This document shows positions 47,564 through 59,485 of a DNA stretch of 64,000 nucleotides, in pieces (within the stretch, counting starts at the first letter, position 1; every line of letters begins with the position of its first letter). Location of the stretch: NCBI RefSeq assembly GCF_030265065.1, contig NC_080407.1, positions 56,461,666-56,525,665 on the forward strand, read 5' to 3'. The DNA comes from Corythoichthys intestinalis (taxonomy: Eukaryota > Chordata > Actinopteri > Syngnathiformes > Syngnathidae). Below the pieces are notes generated by a model. That model was not told the DNA's origin. It saw only the letters and a list, made by a program, of their open reading frames with translations, and made no database searches. Both the position numbers and the translations under genes were made by a program.

Positions 47564-47693
47564 CGCGGGGATGCCCGGCGTCAGCGCAGGAAGTCGGCCA
47601 TGTTTGGGCATCCTCGACACGCACGGAGGGGGGAATCCCTCGCGCAGCTCTCCGCCAATGATGCGGGGCCGGCGTTGCCACGGAGACGGAGGG

Positions 47694-47700
47694 TATAAAA
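47694..47700 (+). promoter_or_regulatory. TATA box of the EGR-family gene
   Basis: TATAAAA is preceded by GC-rich sequence and lies 105 bases before the start codon, so transcription should begin near 47725 and leave a leader of about 80 bases. TATA plus CArG is the usual immediate-early promoter layout. Confidence 0.6.
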
Positions 47701-47804
47701 GGGACGGCGAGGACCGGAGCTCGGCATCCTCGGCGCCGATCGAACGCAGCGACGCGAACCCGAAACCCGCTCGGAGGAAATTCCCTTCCCGTCCGTCCGC
47801 CGCC

Positions 47805-48892
<1,088 letters not shown>

Positions 48893-49204
48893 GACGGCGA
48901 AACCTTCCGGGCCTAAAGAAGGCTCCCCTTCGACCTCTCGGCGAGCCCTCGCGGGAGACGGGGAAGGAGATGTTCTTGCATGAGGGTGAAAAGTGACGTG
49001 ACCTCTTATGTTTGTACCATAGCTCTATTTTTCTAGATGTTTCTATTCTCGTCATGTGACTTTTCTATAACTTGCACTAAAGCATTGTGGGATACGTGTT
49101 CATGTCCCCGCTTGACGATGCTCCAATTAAAAAATACAATCAAAAACAAATCCAGTGATCAACTCTGTGTTTTTGTGCGTTGAGGGGGGGACTGGGAAGG
49201 TTGA

Positions 49205-49275
49205 GTCGCCATGGCAACTGAAGTTAATGTGAGTCATCTCCACAGACAAGGTCGCTGAAGCATTGCCATGGCGAC
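49205..49275. promoter_or_regulatory. Pair of facing RFX X-box-like motifs
   Basis: GTCGCCATGGCAAC (49205-49218) matches the X-box consensus; its inverse with one mismatch (ATTGCCATGGCGAC) follows at 49262-49275. The two form an inverted repeat with a 43-base spacer. They lie after the EGR gene and about 500 bases before the probable topors promoter. Function is speculative. Confidence 0.35.
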
Positions 49276-49702
49276 GACGCGCAGCATCAAGGTTAGCCGA
49301 CAAGAGACACGCGACCGCGATGGTCCGAGAAGGTCCGACGGCATCCCTGGCACCATTCGACAACATTCATCTATTCATTATTGTCGCCCAAATTACTGCG
49401 AGAATTGACATATTGTACGGAACTTTCTCCAATCAAAATTCAGAATTTCCAAGAGACGAGACAAACTCATTTATGTGATAGACGAACCAGTTTTTTTTTT
49501 TTTTCCCCCAAATGGACCGTTTGGCATATTAACACTTAAAACATTCAAATCAACAATCAATTTTCATGCGACATCATTCTTTTTGTGTCTCAAAAAGTTT
49601 TTGTTTCCCTTCAACTGTTGCACACTCCAGTCCGCTAGGAGGCGGCATCCGGCGCGTTTTCCTACTGTCCCCCACTGATGACGTTTCGCACGGTAGACGC
49701 TT

Positions 49703-49737
49703 AGCTCAGCTCAGCTCAGCTCAGCTCAGCTCAGCTA
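49703..49737. repeat. Pentanucleotide tandem repeat (CTCAG)n
   Basis: About seven perfect CTCAG units follow each other, near the probable topors transcription start. It is a simple microsatellite. Confidence 0.9.
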
Positions 49738-50424
49738 GCCGCTCCCCCGGCCGGTGCCGCCTGGAATCGACAACAAGGCACAAATATTTGGACCCTTTTT
49801 TCTGTCCAATTTAGCTAAAGTGAAGGAGCCCAATTAATATTTTGAAGGGAACGCACAAGACCAGAGAAAAATTGGTGTTTGGAACATCGCCTCCAGGTAC
49901 GGAAGCTAGCTAGCTTTAACATGCTAACATTGCCTTTACGCTAAACATCATTAAATTACCGGTCGAACAATGTTTCATTGAACGCCTTCCTGTTTATAAC
50001 ATCAAGATGGAAACGGTAGAAATGGTTGTTTGTTAATAACATCGTTTTTTATATTCGCAGTTACAACTTAGCCTTCAGAAATCCACTTTTATACAGTTTT
50101 AGTTCCACCCTGCGTAATCAACCGTGTCAAAGAGTGCAATAATACAAAGGCTCTCAAAACAATACATGTGTCGCAAAATTGTCATCGTATTTTAAGGCAA
50201 ATGAAACTTCTAGCATCTTTGTGGTCTTTAGATGAGATATATTTATAGTCATATAAAAAACGCATGCGTTTAAACACCTTTAAGTTGTTGTTTTTTGTCA
50301 ATTGTGGACGTTGCTGTTAGGATAACACGATAGTGTAATCAGCTCGCTCATTCCATGACTTTTGTCCAAGTATTTGTGTGTTGTTTTCCCATTTGGAACG
50401 GCAAAAGATGAAGTCATTGGCTGC

Positions 50425-50515
50425 CATTGACAGTGATGGACGTCCAATCCATTTGAAGCGGGAGGGAGCGGAGTCGGCAGCTCCCGCTTCAAACGGACGG
50501 GACGTTTACTGGTGC
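50425..50515. repeat. Small palindromic repeat family, copy before topors
   Basis: This copy shows the family well: GCCATTGACAGTGATGGACG, then CCAATCCATTTGAAGCGGGA, and the inverse AGCTCCCGCTTCAAACGG with GGACGT at the end, making a hairpin-like unit of about 90 bases. It ends only about 40 bases before the topors splice acceptor. Other copies are listed in the findings. Confidence 0.7.
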
Positions 50516-50559
50516 TCAACTCGTTTGTAATATTGAGCCGTTGCTTCCGCGGTCAGGCG

Positions 50560-53500
50560 ATGTCCCCCACGGCGATGAAGCTGCGCGATGCGGCGCGCGG
50601 GACGCCGCGTCGCAGTCCTCCTGCCCCCGCGTCGTGGGATGACGTTTCGCCCGACTCCAAGTGTCCCATTTGTCTGGACCGCTTCGACAACGTGGCGTAT
50701 TTGAACAGCTGCCTGCACCGCTTCTGCTTCGGGTGCATCCAGGAGTGGTCGCGCACCAAAGCCGAGTGTCCTCTCTGCAAGCAGCCGTTCGCCTCCATCC
50801 TGCACTCGGTGCGCTCCGAGGACGATTTCCAGAAGTACGAGCCTCGCGTGGCGGCCAGGGCGGCGGCCGTGGAGTTGAGGATCATTCGGTGGAGGCGGCG
50901 AAGAGGCGCCACGGGGAGCGAGGAGGACGTCCTCCCCGAGGCCGGCGCGGAGGAGCGCGGCGGGGGCGACGCCGATCGGCCGCCGCCGGAGTTTGCCGCA
51001 CGACTGGCTGTCAGGCTGCGTATGCAGCGGGAAGGCTCGGAGTTGCGGCGCCTGAGCGAGAGAGAGACCTTGACCTTTCGCCGCGGCCTGTATCTCAGCG
51101 GAACACGCGCGCGGCGGGTGCCCGGCGTGGGCCCCGACTCGCCGCCGCGCGACGTCACGGCGGACGGCTTCTGCCGCGACCCCGCTCAGCTGAACCGACT
51201 GCGGACTTGGCTGTGGCGCGAGCTGAAGGTCTTGTTGGGCACGCGGAACGGCGGGCTGGCGGGCCGCTTTCACCGGCTCTTGATCGCGCGATTGACTCGC
51301 CACGGCTTGGAGGACGCGGCGAGCGTGGAGCGAGAGCTGCGGCCGGTGCTCTTAACCCGAACCGAACATTTCTTACACGAGCTGCGCTGTTTCGCCCGCT
51401 CGCCGCTCGGCATGGACGAGTACGACCTGCGAGTCCAGTACTCCCCGCCCGGCGGCGACGCCGTAGTCATCGCTGTCTCTGAGGACGAGGAGGCCGAAGG
51501 GAGACACGGGGAGGAGACGGAGGCGGTCCCGTCCGACGCCTCGGCCCCGACGTCGCCCGCTGTCGGGTCCGTCCGGCAGGAGGACGAGGCCGAATGCGTG
51601 ATCGTGGGCTACAAGAAACCGCTGGCCGAGCGCACGCCGGAGCTAGTGCGGCTCTCGTCCGATTCGGAATCCTCCTCTCCCGCGGTTCCTCCGTCCGCAG
51701 CCCGCCCGGAGAAGGAGCCCGCCGCGAGCTCGGGGCGTGCGCGCGGTCCACCGCCCGCCGACAAAAGCGAAAAAAAGAAGAGGAAGAGGAGGAGCCGCGA
51801 TCGATTCGAGAAAGGCGGCGATACGGCCACGCCCGGCCACGCACGGCGTTCGGGCCCCGAGTCCGGCTCGCCGAGCCCCTTCAGAGTTTCGGAATCCGGC
51901 TGGGTATTATCCTCGTCTTCGTCCCCGTCCTCCGTCCGCTCCTCTTCGCCGCCGGCCCGGCCGTCCTCGTCGCGCCCCGTCGGGGAAAAGCCCGGCGGGA
52001 AGAGAAAGTACAAGAGCCGACACCTGAACGAGCGCGGCGGCAAGCGTCGGGGGAGATGCCGCGATAGGAGTAGGGGCGACAGGTGAGGGCTTCCCGTTCT
52101 TTCTCTTTTCGGCCGGAGAGTTGTCTCTGGCGTCCGTTCGTCTCCGTCGCTCGCCGGGTTATCGAAAACTAGCTACAAATACGTAAGGGTGTTCCAAAAA
52201 ATCCATTATTAGATGCATCGCGATTCGACACGTGACAATTTGATTACTTTTCATAAATGTTCAAAAACGATGATTTTCCCTCATAGCTTTTACGACAGCC
52301 CCTAGGAGCAGAAAGAAATTCAAGATACGTCTCCCGCCCGGACGGACACCTTTAAGGGACGCACGCGCAACATTGGATGTGAAGAGAATGCCACTGGCCA
52401 CCAGGGGGCAGTGCCTTCCTGTTAGAACGGCACTCCTACTAATAGAGGGCGAGTGAGTAGTTGGGAAGAGAGATATACAGTACTGTAGTTCATTGCTCCG
52501 TGTCTTTAAATTGTCCAGCAGTAGGTTCAAGTTGTGTTGATTGGGAAAAAGTCCCGTGTCTGTCTATCAGAGGTGAGTACACGAACCCTCTTGTACTGTT
52601 CAGCTGTATTGTAACTGTATTGTTGTCGTTTTTGAGATGCTACTAGTTAGCGCCGAGCGAGCGCTTTGCTAAGTTGCGCCTTGTTTGGTGGCGTACAAAA
52701 GATGTAGAACGTTTAAAACCAGGATGAAGTACAGCGGTAACATGTGAAATAGTACAGAAATCTGGGAAGACAAAGTATATTGGTTAAAAGAAGTCTTATC
52801 TCTGAAGACACTTTGTTTGTTTCCCCGAGAATGTGAAATTCGGTCCCCCGGCGTCAATTTTATTGTATTGTTTAGAGAAATAAACAGTGCCTTTGAAACA
52901 GCTAAGGTTTTTGCACCTTCTTGTTGTATAGGCATGTTGAGAAATAAGTACTGCCTGTAAAATGGTTCGTGTTTTTGCACTAAAAAATAAGCAGTTTAAG
53001 GGCAGCTTTGGTTGTATGGGTATGTTTCCATCGCTCCTGTTGAATCATTAGGATATTTGAAATAAATAATGGACATAAATGTGTCTACATTATTCATTAG
53101 TAATGTACGATGCATCGATAACCGTGGTCATTGTTCAATCGTCGAATCGGAGCGCCCTGAATTGTAATCGAATCGAATCGAATCGCGGGGCGCATCGAAG
53201 ATGGCGCGCCCCTACAAATACGGGAGTCGTTTGGGCGCGAGCGAGGACTTCGGACGGCGTACGGCAGCGGCTATTACTGACGAGACTCCCGCCCTTTTCC
53301 GTCCCGCAGCGCAAGAGATCGCCGACGCGACCGCAGTCCCAGTGTGGAGATCGTGTACGAGGGCGCCGCCCCCTCCGGGCGCCGACGCCGGACGGCGCGA
53401 CGCGACAGGTACAAAAATAAGAACCTCCGGAGTCGACCCGAAGCTACGTTCCGCCGGCGCGGCTAACTTTAGGTGGCCCTCGTCCGGCAGGTCGCCGCTC

Positions 53501-54289
53501 GTCATCACGTTGGACAGCGACAGCGGGGACGGCTCGCCGCTCGGCCGAGTCGAGGACGGCGGCCCGTCCGATGAAGTCGAAACGGACCGGGTAAGACGCG
53601 CCCCGCCTCCGCTCCGCCTCGGCGAACGCCACGTCGAGCGAGGAGAAAGCGAGCTTCCCTTTTCGACCGACTCGACGCGAGCCGACGCGGAAAGCGTCGG
53701 GAGCTCGCCGATTCTGTGCTCTCTCCCGTCGTGGTTTTCCGAGACGGACGACGGCCTTTCGGACGAACCCCCAATGAGCGTTAAACGGGACGCCCCCCTG
53801 CCGCCGCTCGACTTCCAGAGAAGCGACGGTAGCATCCGCTCGGTGGCCCATCGAATTAAGAGGAGCTCCCCGCCGCCGCTCCGCCTTAAAAAATGCCACG
53901 CCGAGGAAGAGGAAAGTGAGTTTTCCTTTCCGACCGACTCGACGAGAGTCGACGCGGAAAGCGACGGGAGCTCGCCGATCCTTTGCTCTCTCCCGTCGCG
54001 ATCTTGCGAGACGGACGCGGACGACGGCGGTCCGTCGGACCAGCCCCGAACGTGCGACGGTCGGGTCGCGGGCGCCCCGCCGCCGCTCGACCTTCCGGTA
54101 AGCGGCGGCGGCTCGGCGGCCGATGGAATTGGAAGAAGCACCCCGCCGCTTCTTCGCCTTCGGGAATTAGAGACTGAGGAAGAAGAAAATTTTTCCCTCC
54201 TCGACTGCTTGATTGAAGTAGACGCGGCGGCAGCGGGAAGTGACCCCGGCGCTCCGCGCTCCCCCTCTCCCTCCCTCTTGTTCACATGA
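50560..54289 (+). CDS. topors: TOPORS, RING-type E3 ubiquitin/SUMO ligase
   Basis: Coding exons: 50560-52082, 53310-53408, 53491-54289; 806 residues. I chose ATG 50560 because it follows a splice acceptor (TCAG ending 50556). The RING finger at about residues 37-77 reads SKCPICLDRFDNVAYLNSCL and then FCFGCIQEWSRTKAECPLCK. The conserved DDFQKYEPR and the TOPORS mid-region follow, then Arg/Ser-rich basic stretches. The downstream exons bring SPSVEIVYEGAAPSGRR and SPLVITLDSDSGD, matching the VEIVYEG and VVITIDSDS motifs of human TOPORS; the latter is a SUMO-interaction type motif. TOPORS works in nuclear bodies and at the cilium base; human mutations cause retinal degeneration. The last exon holds an internally repeated, species-specific tail. 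Exon 3 may also start 18 bases earlier (after AACTTTAG), still in frame. Intron 1 (1.2 kb) is AT-rich with no gene. Confidence 0.92.
53586..54215 (+). repeat. Coding repeat of about 90 residues in the topors tail
   Basis: Unit 1 (from about 53590) and unit 2 (from about 53860) share PPPLRL, ESE(L/F)(P/S)F, TDSTR(A/V)DAES, GSSPILCSLPS and a (G/L)SD(E/Q)P end. A third unit (from about 54135) keeps PPLLRLRE and EEEENFSLLDC but has decayed. Each unit is linked by a APPPLDLP-like string. The period is about 270 bases. Confidence 0.8.
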
Positions 54290-56784
54290 CCCGCATTGTT
54301 CTGTTCTTTCCGCTTTTTGACGTTTCGACTCTTGTTGCCACAGCAACACTCGGTTATGTCGGGCGCACCTCGCTTCCTTGCCGCAGGGTGGCGCCATGTT
54401 TTTAAAAAAAAGAAAGTGAACACGTTGGCGCAGGCTGCGTTCAGACTGCAGGCATATCCAATTCCAATCTGTTTGGGCCAATTCCCCTTTTTTTTTGCAC
54501 GAGTGTCCAAATTGACATTGGCCCCGTTCAAACAGAGCCACACGATTGATGCTGCCGACAAGTCGCCGTGGCAACGAGGGTGTCGCGTTTGATGTCGCAG
54601 GATGGTGACGGCGGCAACAAATATGCAACATGAGAAAGTCTCTACGGACCAGTTTGAAAATATCGTTTCATGAGCCATCTTACCTAGCTAACAAATATTG
54701 ACATGACTTACCTGCGTTGCCATAATCGATACGCCCCTCCAAGCGCTGGCCTTGCCCCCACAAATGGACATCGAAACATTGGTGCACTTTTCTGTGCTAG
54801 AAAAGTTTCAATCTGGATGGGCTAAAAATCGGGTTTTGGCCGCCAAGTGGTAGACTTAAAATCCATTTTGCCGGGTTTGGCGTTATCACTGCCATTGACG
54901 GCGTTAGACGTCCAATCCAATTGGACCGGTCCAAAAATGGATGGGACATCTTATCTGTCGGAGATGAAGTGATGCTTGCAGTTTTAGGTCGTGTCCCCCC
55001 CCCCGCAAAAAAAAATGTAGATGTACAGATGTACCCATTAAAGCAGGGGTCTCCAAACCGGTCCTTGAGGGCCACTGTGGGTCCTGGTCTTTATTCATAC
55101 CATTCAAGCGCAGACCTTTTAACTAATGTGGTTTCTACTAAAACCTGACTGAAATCAACTGATGACACTTATAAAACACCAGATTGGTGAAAAGGTGTGG
55201 TCTTGTTTTGTTGGAATGAAATCCTGCACCCACGGCCCTATGTAGAATAGTTTGGAGACCACTGCCTTAAAGACCTGGCGTCGCCATCACATTGCACATA
55301 TTGTGTGGACGCCAGGTTTTTAATGAGTATTTTTTTTTTTTTTTTTTTATGAGTACACCAAAAAAAAAAAAAAAAAAGATAAACCAATTTCATTGAATAA
55401 AATAAGAAATACACCCTGGTTATGGCACCGTTTTTTTAAACTCATAGTATTTAACTCATTGCCTGCCAGTTCCAATGATAGACATCCATGTGAATACGTA
55501 GCGCCATCGACGGCAAAGGAGGTCCAATCTGGGAGATCCGTCCCCCGATCAAAGCGAACGAGGCGTCTGGCGCCGTCAACGGCGGCCGACAAGCGCCCCG
55601 AGTCATGTCATAAACAGCTTCGGGCATCCGTCATCGCGCGTTTGCTCGCCACGCCCACATTGCCGCGCACCGGCGCGGGTCCATTGTTAGCAGTCGCTAA
55701 GCAACAAGGCGCTCCGTCGTCAAGGACGACCGGCATTCTGCCGAGCTGGCGCGGGATGATGCAATCGGCTCCCTCGTCCTTTTGGCCGTCGAGAGTTTTG
55801 ACGGTCCTCGTAGTCCTCCTGAGGAAACTTGTAGTCCTTTCTCACACGTGACACGCAAACGGAGTCGACGAGCGCCGTCCCCCGCGGCGGGTTCGCCCTC
55901 CGAGCTACCGAATCTGCGCGGCGTTCGTTCTCGGCGCTGAATCCCAAAAAATGACAAAAGGACCGGCGAGTTCTTTTCGCCCCATAAAAATCACAATTTT
56001 TCAATTCAAGATTTTTTCGATGACAATTTGAGGCTCGAGTTGAAAAGTTGTCGTCGGATCGCGGTCGTACACGCCAAGGCGGAGATTCTCAAAGTGTGTT
56101 TGTCTCCTTCTAGTTGTATGTGAAAGAAGATTTGTGGGTCGTACAGTTAGCGTTCAAAGCTAAGATACTGCTCAGTTTTCAACTTGGAGAGGTACAACTG
56201 AACTAAATCACCTATTTTTGCATTAGACCCCCATTCGCCCAATTTTGAGAATCTACCGATGCAGAGCCCGATCCGCTATCTCCACAAGCGCGTTCAAACG
56301 TCATTTCCTCACTGCGGAGAGGATCATTTGTACACCGCGCTCTTTAGCGTTAGTTTGCCGCGAGGGCTGCCGAAAGGTTGGCCTTCCGAAGGCCCCGTTT
56401 TTCAGCCGCGTCTGTCGGTATTTTCGTTTCTTTTGGCAATATCCGTCCAATAAATACATCTTCGAAAACCGCACCCGGTCTCTTGAAAACGACCTCCTGA
56501 CCGGATGAGGGACACCCTGATTTTAATGTCGTTTTTCGACCGTGCGTTTAAACTCAACGCGACAAGGCTAAAACGTAATTCTATTCGCAAGGAATAAAAC
56601 CTTGGGTTCGCATCTCGATCCAGTTTTGTATTTTCCGAGCCTGAATTTGAAATACGAAAAAATCTGATGTTTTGCCCTTCGGATTCAAACCAAAAAATAG
56701 TCTCTTTGCCTTTTTCTTTTGGAGAATGAAGGAACGATACACGGATTGGCCGACCGTCCGAACTGTCCTCGGTCCGTTCCGGTT
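54290..56784. other. Intergenic between topors and cxxc4
   Basis: The first part is the topors 3' UTR and the last part the cxxc4 3' UTR (minus strand), with no clear boundary. Embedded are a small palindromic repeat (about 54885-54955), a hAT-type MITE (55044-55264), T and A homopolymers (about 55330-55378), and another palindromic repeat fragment (about 55450-55530). Open frames here look random. No gene recognised. Confidence 0.45.
55044..55264. mobile_element. hAT-type MITE with 8-bp target duplication
   Basis: The 221-base element begins CAGGGGTCTCCAAAC and ends with the inverse GTTTGGAGACCACTG. It is flanked by CATTAAAG (55036-55043) and CCTTAAAG (55265-55272), an 8-base target duplication with one mismatch. 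CAG-ends plus 8-bp duplications are the hAT hallmark. It has no coding sequence. Confidence 0.8.
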
Positions 56785-59485
56785 TTAGAAGAACCATCGG
56801 AAGGCCTCGCCCGTCGGGACGGATGGCGGTCTCTACAATCGGAACAAAAAAGAAAAAGACTCCATTAATCTTTCTGACCACACAAACACACACACACGCG
56901 CGCCGTCACTGTATCTTCATTCACACTCGCGCCGCAGTTCCAATTAGTGTCTAATTGACAAAGATTAGCCTAATGTGCTAGCACGTGCGCATCCCGGCAT
57001 TGTGCGTGCGCGCGCTAATTAGCTCCGGTTTGCGGCGACTCACGGGAGGAAGCGAGGATGAACGGTGACGTCGGCCGGGTCCGGCGCCGCTCATTAATGT
57101 ACACGCGCGCCAAGTTTGCGTGGTGTCCACATTAGCTACGGCGGCACGTATTCTGCGCTGTGCTGGCAATGAATGAGTTCAAGACAAAAAGCCTAAAGAA
57201 GATTTGTTGTTTCTTTACTTTGTCTGTCCTTGTGGAGAATGTTGTAAATAAAAGCCATGTTTTCCAGAAAATGACTGCAGTCTTCTCTGCGCTAATTCCA
57301 AATCATGAATACCCATAATCACATGCAGACAGTGTATAGTATAAGTTTTAAAATGGTGGTTTGTCTTTAAACGTAATTCTCTGTTATCAGAGGTAGAAGA
57401 AATTGCTCAGAAATATTTTGAGTCAATCATTTATACTTTTTGTGACCCGGGGGTGAGGTCCCACTAGGGGTATGCGAGTTCTACCTTTGAAGAAGTTAAA
57501 TCTTTGAACAGTCAGAGATTAGGAAAAGAAAAAGAAAAAAAAAACGGAGGCGAAGAGGCGAAACATGTTGTTTTTTGCTCCGTTCATTTATCTCAGAAGC
57601 GTCTCGGAGCCTATACGGGATAAGTACGGACTGACTGGTTGTTAGTGAATCGCAGGCCACAGTAAGACAGTGGCGACGATGACGAGCGTTGAAGCGGCCT
57701 CCTACGCTGGATGGAACCCTTGACCTCAGAACTGCAAGGGGTGGCGCTAACTGGTCCGCTAAGGACAGCTGAATGGATTCTTAATTGTAATCTTTATCTC
57801 GCCTCCGCGCACGCAGTGAGACAGATTCTACTTTTGCCGACTCACCTCAAGCGGTGTGCCCCCGCCGCCCCCCGGCTTCTTCTTGAGCTCCTCGCACTTC
57901 CTGAACTTGCAGATCTGGTGGCCCGTCTTCCTGTTGCGGCAGGACGAGCACACGCCGCAGTTGATGAGCCGCCGGCAGGGCCCGCACACGCCGCAGCGCT
58001 TGCGCTTCCTCTTGGAGGAAGACGAGGACGAGGGGGGCGACAGGACCCCCGTCGCCACCCCTGACGACGAGGGCGAGGACGAGGAGGGGCAGGGCGAGGA
58101 GCCGGCGTGCTGCTGGCAGTCCGCGGGCCCCCGCTGGCCGCCCGTCATCTGGAAAGCGCTGCCGGCGTCGGGCGCGCCGCCCGCCGTCGAACCCATGGCC
58201 ATGACGATAACGCCCGGGGGTAGGCCCAGCCCTCCCAGGAAGCCGCTTCCCAGAACCCCGCCCCCGTTGCAGCCGCCGCCCTCCGATAGGCCCATCGCGT
58301 CCGGGTGGCCGTGTCCCTGCTTGCCCGCGCCGCAGTCGCCCCCACCGCCGTAGCCGGGCAGGAAGTTGGCGTTACCGGGCGCCACGGGGTGGTGGTGCGC
58401 CGCTTGGGTGACGGGAAGCGAGGCGGGAGAGTGTTTATCGGTCCGACCCCCGTCCTCGGCGCCGCCGCCCTGGTGCATGCCGCTTCCGTGGGGGTGCGAG
58501 GGCGTCACGTGCGCGGGCGTCGCCGGATGGTGCCGGTGGTGGTGCGCGGCGCCGGCGGGTTTGGGCCGGCCCCAGAAAACGGCCGCCGGGTGGTTGACGT
58601 TGTCGTGGCACCCCCAGGGCGTCGTGGCCACGGCGCCCAGTCTGGTGGCGGCGGGGGGGAAGATGGGAGCGGCGGCCGCCAAGCGCGCCGCCAGCTTGGC
58701 CGACGGCGGGAAGTTGCCCACGTCCACGTTGGTCTTGTAGAAACTGGCGATGGACGAGCGGTAGCGGTCCATCTCGCTGCTGTAGTCCAGCATGGGCGCC
58801 AGTGTGGAAACCTGTGAGGAGGAGAGAAAGTTGAAAAATTGGCAGCAGTTTTGGAGCCGTGGTAAACGGTCAAACTGATACTGAGCTAAAAAGCTGCCCA
58901 TTCTGATTCGACTTCTTAGCACCGAACGATTTTAGCCTGGCGATCGGCCCCACTTGCTAAAGCAGAGTTGACTAAATCCAGACCTCGGTGCCACTTTTCC
59001 TCTCGTGTTTTCCATGTCTCCCTCCTCCAACACACCTGAATCCAAAAAATCAGGATCATTATCAGGCTTCTGGAGAGGTTGCTGATGACATAATCATTTG
59101 AGTCAGGTGCGTTAGGGAGAGAGACGTGGAAAACAAGACAGGAAAAGTGGCACCGAGGTCCGGATTTAGTCAACCCTGCGCCAAAGCTATCCCAATTGAT
59201 CCGGGGTCGATGCCAAAACATACCTTGGAACGGTGGGAGAGCGTAGCACCCCATTGTAATTTATTCTAGTTATTGAAATACATTTATGCTGAAAACTATT
59301 AACTCTGTCCGATTCAAAGTTCACTCGATTCTCTGCTCCAAGTTTCAACCCGAGCCCCACTTGCTCACCTGGCCCTGCCCGCCGTAACCGTGGTGATTGG
59401 GGTGGTGGTGCGAGGAGGCGGAGCTTCGCTGCAGCACGGACGACAGGTCGCTCTCCACGCAAACGCCGCTCGTCATGCCCGACAT
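56785..59485 (-). CDS. cxxc4: CXXC finger protein 4 (IDAX), long form
   Basis: Exons in transcript order: 59485-59369, 58811-57846, 56832-56785; 376 residues, phases closed. The start [19 protein letters not shown] resembles the long human isoform (MNTNVCVEPG), and [20 protein letters not shown] with [12 protein letters not shown] also matches that isoform. [12 protein letters not shown] and DSAF-like strings follow, then a nuclear basic patch ([10 protein letters not shown]) and the CXXC zinc finger ([39 protein letters not shown]). The 48-base last exon, about 1 kb downstream, encodes [15 protein letters not shown], the ending shared with CXXC4/5. CXXC4 binds unmethylated CpG, regulates TET2 and blocks Wnt signalling via Dishevelled through the KTxxxC region. 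The exon is rich in His, Gly and Pro runs, expanded against human. Intron 1 holds a MITE. Confidence 0.92.
58963..59178. mobile_element. hAT-like MITE in cxxc4 intron 1
   Basis: The 216-base element starts CAGAGTTGACTAAATCCAGA and ends with the inverse GGATTTAGTCAACCCTG; the inverted repeats extend about 40 bases and share GTGCCACTTTTCCT. The flanks TGCTAAAG and CGCCAAAG may be a decayed 8-bp target duplication. There is no coding sequence. Confidence 0.75.

Larger units (their letters stand above)
46856..47804. other. Shared divergent region between the cyp17 gene and the EGR-family gene
   Basis: The two genes point away from each other with start codons 950 bases apart. The cyp17 side has an SF-1 type site and an AT-rich TTAAAAAG motif about 40 bases before its start codon. 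The EGR side has a CArG box, a CCAAT motif (47655-47659) and a TATA box. Three degenerate X-box-like motifs (GTTGCCACGGAAAC and variants near 47351, 47470 and 47673) are spread between. No coding gene is seen. Confidence 0.5.
48893..50559. other. Intergenic between the EGR-family gene and topors coding start
   Basis: The EGR 3' UTR runs to about 49135 (AATTAAAAAA near 49125). A facing pair of X-box-like motifs is at 49205-49275. A pentamer repeat (CTCAG, about seven copies) is at 49703-49737. A likely topors untranslated first exon ends at a CAG/GTACGG donor near 49897, and the coding exon is entered at the TCAG acceptor ending 50556. The small palindromic repeat occurs at 50425-50515, directly before that acceptor. 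No other gene seen. Confidence 0.5.

Noticed and set aside
49703-49737. CTCAG repeats as a possible regulatory array or CRISPR-like structure
   Set aside because: A simple pentamer microsatellite without spacers in a vertebrate genome.
53212-54678. Open frame of 488 codons on the minus strand opposite topors
   Set aside because: It is a shadow of GC-rich coding sequence: the plus strand frame carries the TOPORS motifs and consistent splicing, while the minus frame has no family resemblance.
54296-54700. Small frames after topors (MFCSFRFLTFRLLLPQQHS and neighbours)
   Set aside because: Located in the topors 3' UTR, low complexity, no homology.
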